From contig JBGOUJ010000106.1 in assembly GCA_041477005.1 (NCBI GenBank), forward strand, positions 1 to 15,861: a stretch of 15,861 bases of DNA, read 5' to 3'. Source of the DNA: JBGOUJ01 sp041477005. Its GTDB lineage: Bacteria > Acidobacteriota > Terriglobia > Bryobacterales > JACQDG01. Under the pieces are notes generated by a model. The model worked only from the letters and a program-made list of their open reading frames with translations, ran no database searches and was not told where the DNA came from. Below, piece by piece: positions 1 through 5,815 of this stretch (the first letter of the stretch is position 1; the number at the start of each line of letters is the position of its first letter). Position numbers and translations under genes: made by a program.

Positions 1-762
1 GCCGAACTCGATGCACCGGGTTCTCGCCGCGTAGTGATGATCACAAGGACGATGGCGCACCGCTACTTTGGCGGAAACGCGATCGGCAAACACATCGGAT
101 GGCGCGACATACCGGGGCCACCGTCTTTGGAGATCGTAGGCGTAGTCCCCGATATCGCACCATTGGACTATCGCGCCAGCCGCCACGACTTCGTATTCGG
201 ACCGGCGCGTCAGTGGGAGCCGTTTCAGAGGTCGTTCCACGTGCGCACGGCTTTGCGCCCAGAATCGCTGTTCCAGTCCATCCGCAAGGCCGTCCGCGAC
301 GTCGATCCTGCCGTGCCGGTGGTCAGCATGAAGACCATGGAGGTCCAAATCGACTCCGCGCTCTTCGTCGAGCGCATGATCGCGTTGTTATCGGCCTGTT
401 TCGGCGCGCTCGCTTTGATCCTGTCCGCGATCGGCCTCTACGGCGTAATCGCCTACTCGGTCGCGCGCCGTACGCGCGAGATGGGAATCCGCATGGCGCT
501 GGGCGCGCAGAAGCACACGGTGCTCGCGCTGGTGATGAAGGATGTTGGCTTCATGCTAGGCGCCGGCATTATCACCGGCGTCCTCTGCGCACTTGCTGTG
601 AGCCGCCTCGTGCGTTCACAACTCTTTGGCGTCGAACCGGCCGACCTTTTGACCTTTGCGGTCGCGGCCCTGCTGCTCGCGACCATCGGGCTTACCGCCG
701 CGCTCATTCCGGCTCGACGCGCCATGAGAGTGGACGTCGTCACGGCGCTGCGATACGAGTAA
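1..762 (+). CDS. MacB/FtsX-type ABC transporter permease, C-terminal part (5' end outside window)
   Basis: The reading frame is open from base 1, so the gene begins upstream; the GTG at 34 is only the first start-like codon inside the window. The visible part opens with a periplasmic MacB-type segment (VVMITRTMAHRYFGGNAIGKHIG) typical of the 'PVxVINxxxARRYFPxxxPIGKRI' stretch of MacB permeases. It ends in an FtsX domain with three hydrophobic segments: one at about 365-455 leading into the cytoplasmic signature YSVARRTREMGIRMALGA, and two between about 540 and 720. The terminus PARRAMRVDVVTALRYE is the standard ending. These proteins sit in the inner membrane and work as mechanotransmitters in export complexes. 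Acidobacteria carry many stand-alone duplicated copies, and this may be one. The ATPase partner and substrate cannot be seen. Confidence 0.9.
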   Translation, partial: AELDAPGSRRVVMITRTMAHRYFGGNAIGKHIGWRDIPGPPSLEIVGVVPDIAPLDYRASRHDFVFGPARQWEPFQRSFHVRTALRPESLFQSIRKAVRDVDPAVPVVSMKTMEVQIDSALFVERMIALLSACFGALALILSAIGLYGVIAYSVARRTREMGIRMALGAQKHTVLALVMKDVGFMLGAGIITGVLCALAVSRLVRSQLFGVEPADLLTFAVAALLLATIGLTAALIPARRAMRVDVVTALRYE

Positions 763-1128
763 ATCCACCGACGAAACTGGTGCGTCGTCGTGCAGTCGAA
801 TGGATGAGGCCCTAGAGATCAGCTAGACTAGAGATCGTGCGCTGGTAGAACGAGCGACTGAGCCGCTCAGCCTTGCCATTACCCGCCGAAAGTCGCCAAA
901 GGTTGACCGATGATCGCGTGCGTGTACGAAGCGTTCTGGTCGGATTACGGCGAATCCGGAAACTATCCGCCGATTCCGGCCCAGCCGAGCCGCACCACTT
1001 TACGATAGTGCTGCGAAACGGTCCCTAAGTGCGGTTCTAGGAACTCTGGATTGGGGCTGGACGCGGAATCGATAGATCTCGATAAACGCCGTTCCGGAAA
1101 CGGGCGCCCGGCATTTGTCGGCTCGGTT
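763..1128. other. Gene-free stretch of about 370 bases, nothing clearly functional
   Basis: No convincing coding frame, tRNA or strong terminator is visible. Two minor structures are present: a 9-mer CTAGAGATC occurs twice (812-820 and 828-836), and around 949-980 related CGAATCCGG / CGATTCCGG words recur, with partial inverted symmetry. The perfect 10-mer palindrome CGGGCGCCCG lies near 1103-1112, just past the stop of the minus-strand gene, but without a T-run. Composition looks less GC-rich than the rest, so this may be decayed DNA. Confidence 0.5.
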
Positions 1129-1551
1129 CTAATCGATTTCTAGCGTGGCTAGCAGGCCTTCCACGGATTCGGGCCGGATCTCCACCTCGGCGTTGGCCGG
1201 ACTGAGGTCGGCTCGCTCGTCGAAGGTTTGGAACAGGGCCATCTTGACGGCGGCGTACTGCTCGGTGGACGTCAAATTGCGGCCGTGGGATTGCTGCCAG
1301 GTCTCGACCGAGGCGGTGGGAAGAAAGACGGTCAGTGGGAAAGATCCTTTGCGGTCGGAGCTGACCTGGAAGATATACTCGTGGCCGGGGCAGCCGCCAC
1401 GGTCGCTCTGGCGGTATCCCTCGTAATAGTACTGATACACGTAGCCTGTTTGGGAGGAGTAGGTCTTCATCCGCTGGACCGCGGGGGCACCGCGCAGCGG
1501 TGGGGGCGGCGGGCCGGGGCGGGGCTTGAAGAAGCGGTCGAACAGCGTCAT
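1129..1551 (-). CDS. Hypothetical protein, 140 aa, proline-rich N-terminus
   Basis: I do not recognise this protein. The frame stays open up to 1647, but the first 32 codons overlap the upstream molybdopterin gene and read as low-complexity Ala/Thr/Ser. I therefore start at the ATG at 1551, 13 bases after that gene's stop. No clear Shine-Dalgarno precedes it. The protein opens MTLFDRFFKPRPGPPPPPLRG, with a short basic amphipathic start and a proline run. A tyrosine-rich segment follows (SSQTGYVYQYYYEGYRQ), then a compact domain containing GGCPGHEYIFQVSSDRKGSFPLTVFLP, and an acidic C-terminus (VEIRPESVEGLLATLEID). There is no signal peptide or membrane helix. It is probably co-transcribed with the molybdopterin oxidoreductase, but nothing visible says whether it acts with it. 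Confidence 0.75.
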   Translation of the reverse strand: MTLFDRFFKPRPGPPPPPLRGAPAVQRMKTYSSQTGYVYQYYYEGYRQSDRGGCPGHEYIFQVSSDRKGSFPLTVFLPTASVETWQQSHGRNLTSTEQYAAVKMALFQTFDERADLSPANAEVEIRPESVEGLLATLEID

Positions 1552-1564
1552 CGGGATGTGTAGG

Positions 1565-2173
1565 TCATTGTCCGTGGTAGCGCTGCTCGCGGAAGGGGTC
1601 GCCGTACATGTGGTAGCCGACGCTCTCCCAGTAGCCGGCGCGGTCACGGTCTGTGAAATCGAGGCCGCGGACCCACTTGGCGCTCTTCCAGGCGTAGAGG
1701 TGCGGGACGACCAGCCGGAGCGGGCCGCCGTGCTCCGGGGTGAGCGGCTCGGGAGCGTGGGCGGTGGCGAACAGGACGTTGTCTCGCATCAGGTCGGCGA
1801 GCGGCACGTTGGTGGTGTAGCCCGGATCGGCATGGACCATCACGTAGCGCGCCTCCGGCAGCGGCTTGGCCCTCTCCGCAATCACCCGGAAGGGGACGCC
1901 GGTCCACTCGTTATCGAACTTGCTCCAGGCGGTGACGCAGTGAAAGTCGGCTACCACTTTGATCTGCGGCAGCCCGGTGAACTCCTCCCAGCTCAGCCGG
2001 AGCGGGTTCTCGACCAGGCTGCGAACCTGGAAATCCCAGCGCGCCGGATCGAAACGCGGGATGTCGCCCTCGTGTAAAACCGGCCATTTCAGGGTCAGGG
2101 ATTGGCCCGGCGGCAGCCGGCCTTCGGCTTCGTAAAGCTTCTGCTTCTGCTTACGCTCGTTGTCAAACAACAT
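1565..2173 (-). CDS. Sulfite-oxidase-like molybdopterin-dependent oxidoreductase (YuiH-type)
   Basis: This 202-aa protein fits the oxidoreductase molybdopterin-binding fold of the sulfite oxidase family, in the short stand-alone prokaryotic form often called YuiH-like. The core begins after WPVLHEGDIPRFDPARWDFQVRSLVENPLRLSWEEFTGLPQ. It contains the cysteine expected to bind molybdenum, C79, in ADFHCVTAWSKFDNEW. Further family segments are HADPGYTTNVPL (115-126), ATAHAPEPLTPEHGGPLRLVVPHLYAWKSAKWVRGLDFTD and the terminal YWESVGYHMYGDPFREQRY. There is no signal peptide, TAT motif, haem domain or dimerization domain, so it is predicted cytoplasmic and needs an external electron partner. The natural substrate of this subgroup is not established. 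Its start codon lies only 14 bases from the divergent DUF309 start. Confidence 0.88.
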   Translation of the reverse strand: MLFDNERKQKQKLYEAEGRLPPGQSLTLKWPVLHEGDIPRFDPARWDFQVRSLVENPLRLSWEEFTGLPQIKVVADFHCVTAWSKFDNEWTGVPFRVIAERAKPLPEARYVMVHADPGYTTNVPLADLMRDNVLFATAHAPEPLTPEHGGPLRLVVPHLYAWKSAKWVRGLDFTDRDRAGYWESVGYHMYGDPFREQRYHGQ

Positions 2174-2187
2174 GATCGCTTGAGGAT

Positions 2188-2574
2188 ATGATGAACAGAA
2201 TGCCGGTCGGCTTTCATCTTATCATGCGCCGTGGCATCGACCTGTTCAACCGGCGGGAGTTCTTCGAGTGCCACGAAGTGCTGGAGGAAATCTGGACGCC
2301 GGCGCGCGGCCCGGAGCGGTTGTTCCTGCAAGCCCTGATTCATTTCGCCGTCGGCTTCTATCATCACCAGAGACGCAACCGTGAGGGCGCCGAGCGGCAA
2401 TTGCGAAAGGGCCTGAAGAAAATAGAGGCCTACCTGCCCGAGTACAAGGGCGTGGATACAGAGCGCCTGCGGGAGCAAGTGGCGCAGCGGCTGGAGACGA
2501 TCACGCGCGGCGGGCGGGTTAGAATCTACCCGAAAATCAAGGAACCACAGATGAACACAGATAAACACAGATAA
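2188..2574 (+). CDS. DUF309 family protein
   Basis: A small helical protein of 128 aa matching DUF309. The diagnostic stretch is GIDLFNRREFFECHEVLEEIWTPARGPERLFLQALIHFAVGFYHHQRRN (residues 16-64), with the conserved FxxxxFFECHEVLEExW and FLQxLIxxAVGFYH motifs. No biochemical function is established for the family. ATGs occur at 2188, 2191 and 2200; the GAGGA at 2182-2186 best suits 2191. An ATG at 2224 (MRRGIDLF) would still keep the whole domain. The last ten or so residues, EPQMNTDKHR and the stop codon, are encoded by an intergenic inverted repeat, so the ancestral C-terminus probably ended near IYPKIK. It converges with metW and diverges from the molybdopterin gene. Confidence 0.88.
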   Translation: MMNRMPVGFHLIMRRGIDLFNRREFFECHEVLEEIWTPARGPERLFLQALIHFAVGFYHHQRRNREGAERQLRKGLKKIEAYLPEYKGVDTERLREQVAQRLETITRGGRVRIYPKIKEPQMNTDKHR

Positions 2575-2608
2575 AACCCGTCCGGCTATCTGTGTTGATC
2601 TGTGGTTT
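2542..2608. repeat. Inverted repeat of the CACAGATAAACACAGAT family
   Basis: The arms at 2542-2563 and 2587-2608 match at 20 of 22 positions as reverse complements, around a loop of about 23 bases. Inside the left half ACACAGATAA is tandemly repeated. It sits exactly between the convergent DUF309 and metW genes, contains the DUF309 stop and touches the metW stop. It could fold as a bidirectional stem-loop at the ends of both transcripts, though no classical T-run follows. I know this word from intergenic repeats in several bacterial phyla; mobility is not established. Confidence 0.85.
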
Positions 2609-3237
2609 CAGTTTTTCCGGACCAGGTACACCGCCACCGCGGCTCGCAGGTTGGGCAGCCAGCCTATGCTGTGGCCGCCGCTGAGAAACATGCGGCGCTC
2701 GACGGCGAGGCTCTCCGCGACCGCCAGCTCTTCGAAGTCCTCGACGGTCAGGAAGTGGATGTTGGGCGAGTCGTACCACTCGTAGGGGAAGAGCTTCGTC
2801 TTCGGCGCGCGGCCGGTGAGCAGCATCGACAGGCGCATGGTCCAATGGCCGAAGTTGGGGAAAGCCACGATCACGCGCTTGCCGACCCGGAGCATCTCGC
2901 GCAGTACGGTGAGCGGACGGCGCGTCTCCTGCAAGGTCTGGCTCAGGATCACGAAATCGAAGCATTGGTCGGGGTAATCGGCGAGACCCGTATCGATGTC
3001 GCCCTGGTAGACCGAGAGGCCCTGGGCGATGCAACGCTGGACGCGGGCCGGGGAGATCTCGACGCCGCGGGCCGTCACCTTCTTGTGCTCGGCGAGCCAC
3101 GCCAGCAGCTCGCCGTCGCCGCAGCCGAGATCGAGGACCTTGCTGCCGGGATCGACCAGCTCGCTGATGATGGCGTAGTCGCGGCGGCCGAGCAGTTGCC
3201 GGACGAAGGTTTGTTCCTGTGTCGCCCCCGCCGTCAT
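2608..3237 (-). CDS. metW: MetW, methionine biosynthesis methyltransferase-like protein
   Basis: A 209-aa protein with a class I SAM-binding fold. Motif I is VLDLGCGDGELLAWL (34-48). The family-specific stretch is FDFVILSQTLQETRRPLTVLREMLRVGKRVIVAFPNFGHWTMRLSMLLTGRAPKTKLFPYEWYDSPNIHFLTVEDFEEL, which is highly characteristic of MetW. MetW is nearly always encoded beside MetX; it is reported to help homoserine acylation by MetX, and its own methyltransferase reaction is unclear. The start ATG at 3237-3235 overlaps the metX stop (ATGA), indicating translational coupling. The frame stays open far upstream through metX, but that part is a shadow. The stop codon abuts the right arm of the CACAGAT inverted repeat. 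Confidence 0.95.
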   Translation of the reverse strand: MTAGATQEQTFVRQLLGRRDYAIISELVDPGSKVLDLGCGDGELLAWLAEHKKVTARGVEISPARVQRCIAQGLSVYQGDIDTGLADYPDQCFDFVILSQTLQETRRPLTVLREMLRVGKRVIVAFPNFGHWTMRLSMLLTGRAPKTKLFPYEWYDSPNIHFLTVEDFEELAVAESLAVERRMFLSGGHSIGWLPNLRAAVAVYLVRKN

Positions 3238-4340
3238 GCCGCCTTCTTGAACGTATTGGCCAGGAAATGCCGGACCATCTCGGTCTGCTCGCCGACCTCG
3301 ATCAGGAACGCGTCGTGGCCGTAGTTGGAGGGCAGCTCGCAGTAAGCCACGTCCAGGTTGTGGCCGCGCAGCGCCCGCACGATTTCCTGCGACTGGTAGC
3401 TCGGGTAGAGCCAGTCGGAGGTGAAGCTGATCACCAGGAAGCGCGCCTTGGTCCGCGCCAGGGCGGCCGAGACCGAGCCGTAGCCCTGGGTGAGATCGAA
3501 GTTGTCCATGGCCTTGGTGATATAGAGATAGGAGTTGGCGTCGAAGCGGTTGACGAATTCGCCCCCACGATAGCGCAGGTAGTTCTCCACCTCGAAATCG
3601 ACCGAGAAGCCGTTGCCCAGGTCGTCCTTGGGGCGCTGGCGGCGGCCGAACTTCTCGCGCATGGAGTCGTCGCTCATGTAGGTGATGTGACCGACCATCC
3701 GGGCGACCGAGAGGCCTCGCGCCGGGAGCGCCGATTCGTAGTAATCGCCGCCCTTCCAATCCGGGTCCGACATGATGGCCATGCGGCCGACCTCGTTGAA
3801 GGCGATCTGCTGGGCGGAGTGGCGATAGGTTGATGCAATGGGTATGGCGCTGGCCACCATCTCGGGATGGGCCACGGCCCATTGCAGCGCTTGCATGCCG
3901 CCCATCGAGCCGCCCGAGACCGAGAGCAGCCGCGGGATGCCCAGGTGATCGATGAGCTGTTTCTGCACGCGAACCATGTCGGGGATGGTGATGACCGGAA
4001 AACTCGAGCCGTAGGGGCGGCCGGTGGCGGGGTTGATCGAGCTGGGGCCGGTGGTGCCGCGACAACCGCCCAGCACGTTCGTGCAGAGCACGAAGTAGCG
4101 GTTGGTGTCGAAGGCTTTGTGGGGGCCGATCATGTTGTCCCACCAGCCGGGCTTGCCGGTCTCTTGGCTGATACCGGCGGCGTGGGCATCGCCTGAAAAA
4201 GCGTGCTCGATCAGGATGGCGTTGGACCGCTCCCGGTTCAGCTCGCCGTAGGCCTCGTACGCCACCGTGACCGGGGCCAGGGTCTCGCCGCAATCCAGGG
4301 ACAGCGAGTCGAAGTCGGCGCTTTGGGTGGAAACGGTCAT
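3234..4340 (-). CDS. metX: MetX, homoserine O-acyltransferase
   Basis: MetX transfers an acyl group from acetyl-CoA or succinyl-CoA to the hydroxyl of homoserine, the committed step of methionine synthesis. The 368-aa protein is an alpha/beta-hydrolase fold with the full catalytic triad: S145 in the nucleophile elbow SGGSMGGMQ, D309 in ISFTSDWLYP and H342 in NYGHDAFL. Family markers include NVLGGCRGTTGPSSINPATGRPYG (88-111) and WWDNMIGPHKAFDTNRYFV. Length is normal for the family, and there is no signal peptide. Acetyl versus succinyl specificity cannot be decided by eye. Start is the ATG at 4340; no good Shine-Dalgarno precedes it. It overlaps metW and is transcribed away from hpt, with a large palindrome in the shared upstream region. 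Confidence 0.96.
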   Translation of the reverse strand: MTVSTQSADFDSLSLDCGETLAPVTVAYEAYGELNRERSNAILIEHAFSGDAHAAGISQETGKPGWWDNMIGPHKAFDTNRYFVLCTNVLGGCRGTTGPSSINPATGRPYGSSFPVITIPDMVRVQKQLIDHLGIPRLLSVSGGSMGGMQALQWAVAHPEMVASAIPIASTYRHSAQQIAFNEVGRMAIMSDPDWKGGDYYESALPARGLSVARMVGHITYMSDDSMREKFGRRQRPKDDLGNGFSVDFEVENYLRYRGGEFVNRFDANSYLYITKAMDNFDLTQGYGSVSAALARTKARFLVISFTSDWLYPSYQSQEIVRALRGHNLDVAYCELPSNYGHDAFLIEVGEQTEMVRHFLANTFKKAA

Positions 4341-4371
4341 ACCGGAATCTACTAGGATAGCACTGACGAGG

Positions 4372-4444
4372 TTTCGGAGCCGCGACCGTAAGGGGCGGTA
4401 ACCGGACCATCGGAAACCGCCCCCTTACGGTCGCGGCTCCGAAA
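4372..4444. repeat. Large near-perfect palindrome (GAGCCGCGACCGTAAGGG family)
   Basis: The arms at 4372-4399 (28 bases) and 4416-4444 (29 bases) are reverse complements, apart from one extra base in the right-arm C-run (CCGCCCCC against GGGGCGG). The loop is 16 bases. The core word is GAGCCGCGACCGTAAGGG. It lies in the shared upstream region of divergent metX and hpt, so it is not a terminator for either. A REP-like or transposase-derived palindrome is more likely, possibly affecting both promoters. A degenerate single arm of the same family appears near 8507-8530. Confidence 0.9.
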
Positions 4445-4446
4445 AA

Positions 4447-4476
4447 TTGACGATGGAAACCCAGGGCTGAGACAAT
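4447..4476 (+). promoter_or_regulatory. Candidate sigma-70-like promoter for hpt
   Basis: TTGACG (4447-4452) and GACAAT (4471-4476) are separated by 18 bases and match the -35/-10 consensus at 5/6 and 4/6. The predicted start would be only a few bases before the hpt ATG at 4489, so the mRNA would be almost leaderless, which fits the missing Shine-Dalgarno. The -35 box begins right after the palindrome's right arm. This is a visual match only. Confidence 0.3.
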
Positions 4477-4488
4477 CGTCCATCATCT

Positions 4489-5049
4489 ATGAGCCAATCG
4501 TCCGTCCATCCCGAGTTGCGCCTCATGATCAGCGCCCAGCAGATTCGGACGCGCGTGGCGGAAATGGGGGGCCAGATCGGGGCCGACTATGCGGGCCGGC
4601 AGCTTCGGCTGATTGCCATTCTGAAGGGCGCCTGCTTCTTTCTTTCCGATCTGGCGCGCGCCATCGGGGAGGACGTCTCGATCGACTTCATGGGCATCGC
4701 CAGCTATGGGCGCAGCAAGTCGAGTTCGGGCGAGGTGAAGGTGACCAAGGACCTGGACAGCGAGATCGCCGGTCTGGACGTGCTGATCGTGGAAGATATC
4801 GTGGATACCGGTATCACGCTCACCTACCTCTGCCAGGTTTTGCGGCAGCGCAAGCCGAAGTCGCTGCGCATCGCTACGCTGCTCGATAAGCCGAGCCGGC
4901 GGCTGAAGCCTGTGGATGTGGCCTACACCGGCTTCCAGATCCCGGATGAGTTCGTGGTGGGATATGGCCTCGACTACGCGGAAAAGTACCGCAACCTGGC
5001 CGATATCTGCGTGCTGGTCGAGGGGCCTTCCGAAGGTACAGCCCGATGA
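4489..5049 (+). CDS. hpt: Hypoxanthine phosphoribosyltransferase
   Basis: This enzyme makes IMP (and often GMP) from hypoxanthine or guanine and PRPP in purine salvage, in the cytoplasm. The 186-aa protein shows the PRPP-binding loop VLIVEDIVDTGITL (98-111, acidic pair E102-D103). It also has the flexible loop SYGRSKSSSGEV (72-83), the LKG turn (45-47), the purine-contact lysine in LLDKP (K134) and the C-terminal DEFVVGYGLDYAEKYRNL (153-170). Length is usual for bacterial HPRT. There is no clear ribosome-binding site; the start is chosen because the ATG at 4489 is the first in frame and gives a normal N-terminus. It diverges from metX. A repeat-filled gap of 118 bases separates it from the RpiB-like gene, with which it shares a sugar-phosphate/nucleotide theme. 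Confidence 0.95.
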   Translation: MSQSSVHPELRLMISAQQIRTRVAEMGGQIGADYAGRQLRLIAILKGACFFLSDLARAIGEDVSIDFMGIASYGRSKSSSGEVKVTKDLDSEIAGLDVLIVEDIVDTGITLTYLCQVLRQRKPKSLRIATLLDKPSRRLKPVDVAYTGFQIPDEFVVGYGLDYAEKYRNLADICVLVEGPSEGTAR

Positions 5050-5050
5050 G

Positions 5051-5146
5051 AGGCAAGGCAAACGGCAGAGGGAAAAAGACAAACGGCAGATTGCAAAAGG
5101 CAAAAGGCAAAAATCAAGGAAGGGTGCGTTGTTCTACTTGCCCAGC
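5051..5146. repeat. Dispersed repeat, AAGGCAAAAGGCAAAAATCAAGG family, copy A
   Basis: An A-rich stretch built on AAGGCAAAAGGC words runs into AAAAATCAAGG, then a G-rich block and a CTTGCCCAG end. The second half aligns with 9926-9980 and with 10066-10118. It fills nearly the whole gap between hpt and the RpiB-like gene. Confidence 0.8.
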
Positions 5147-5160
5147 CCAAAGCGCTGGGC
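5140..5160 (+). promoter_or_regulatory. Hairpin just upstream of the RpiB-like start
   Basis: GCCCAGC (5140-5146) and GCTGGGC (5154-5160) form a perfect 7-bp stem around a 7-base loop. It ends seven bases before the ATG at 5168, where a ribosome-binding site would be expected; none is visible. It could limit translation initiation of the isomerase. Its left arm is the end of repeat copy A. Confidence 0.4.
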
Positions 5161-5167
5161 CGCTGCG

Positions 5168-5815
5168 ATGAAGAAGGTCATTACAGAGAGCGATATTCGG
5201 GCGCTGGCGGAAGGGGCCGAGTTGCGCGTGCCGCGGGGCGCGGTGATCACGCCGGCGGCGTGGGATCTGGCGGCGGCGCGGCGGATTCGGGTGGTGGAAG
5301 TCGAGCCGGACCAATGGTCCGAGCCGGCAGCGCCCGAGAGGACGGTGGCTCTGGGGAGCGACCATGGCGGCTTCCGGATGAAGGAAGCGCTGAAGCCGGT
5401 TTTCGCCGAGCTGGGGCTCGTGGTGCACGACGTGGGAGTGCATGACGAGAAGCCTGCGGATTATCCGGACATCGCCCAGCAGGTGGCGGAGCTGGTGGCG
5501 ACGGGCGCGGCCCCGCGAGGCGTGATTGTGGACGGCGCGGGCATCGGCAGCGCCATGGCCGCCAACAAGGCGCCGGGAGTGCGCGCGGCGCTATGTTACG
5601 ATAAGGCTTCTGCCAAGAATAGCCGCGAACACAACAACGCCAACGTGCTCACGCTGGGCGGGCGGCTGCTGACCGAGACGCAGGCCCGCGAGGTGTTGTA
5701 CACCTGGCTCACTACGCCCTTCGCCGGAGGCCGTCACGCCGGCCGAGTGGAGAAAATCGCCGCACTCGAGCGGCGCTACCGAACGTGGAACCCGTCGAAC
5801 TCGAACAACTCGTAG
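5168..5815 (+). CDS. RpiB/LacAB-family sugar-phosphate isomerase with EutQ/EutT-like N-terminal module
   Basis: Residues 58-215 are an RpiB fold: ALGSDHGGFRMKEALKP (61-77), DYPDIAQQVAELV, GAGIGSAMAANKAPGVRAALCYD, SREHNNANVLTLGGR (152-166) and TPFAGGRHAGRVEKI. RpiB normally interconverts ribose-5-phosphate and ribulose-5-phosphate. Here the usual catalytic Cys and Thr of the CGTGIG loop are replaced: the loop reads VDGAGIG, with D122 and A124. The reaction is therefore uncertain. Residues 1-46 (MKKVITESDIRALAEG...AVITPAAWDLAAARRIRVVEVE) resemble the opening of microcompartment proteins EutQ and EutT, making the protein 215 aa against about 150 usual. The ATG at 5168 is chosen because it gives this MKKVITE opening; no Shine-Dalgarno is visible. 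Its 3' end overlaps deoC by 31 bases. Confidence 0.88.
   Translation: MKKVITESDIRALAEGAELRVPRGAVITPAAWDLAAARRIRVVEVEPDQWSEPAAPERTVALGSDHGGFRMKEALKPVFAELGLVVHDVGVHDEKPADYPDIAQQVAELVATGAAPRGVIVDGAGIGSAMAANKAPGVRAALCYDKASAKNSREHNNANVLTLGGRLLTETQAREVLYTWLTTPFAGGRHAGRVEKIAALERRYRTWNPSNSNNS

Noticed and set aside
930..990. Possible remnant of an IS21-type element (repeated CGAATCCGG / CGATTCCGG words)
   Set aside because: There is no transposase fragment, no clear terminal inverted repeat and no target duplication; the word similarity alone is too weak.
1095..1115. Terminator for the minus-strand gene (CGGGCGCCCG palindrome)
   Set aside because: The stem has no loop of proper size and no T-run on the minus-strand side.
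1552..1647. Longer N-terminus for the small unknown protein
   Set aside because: The extra 32 residues are Ala/Thr/Ser-rich, overlap the molybdopterin gene and add no domain.
2608..4410. A single 600-codon minus-strand frame covering metW and running through metX
   Set aside because: Only its last 209 codons encode MetW. The earlier part is a shifted-frame shadow of metX, with Arg/Pro/Gly-rich composition and no family signature.
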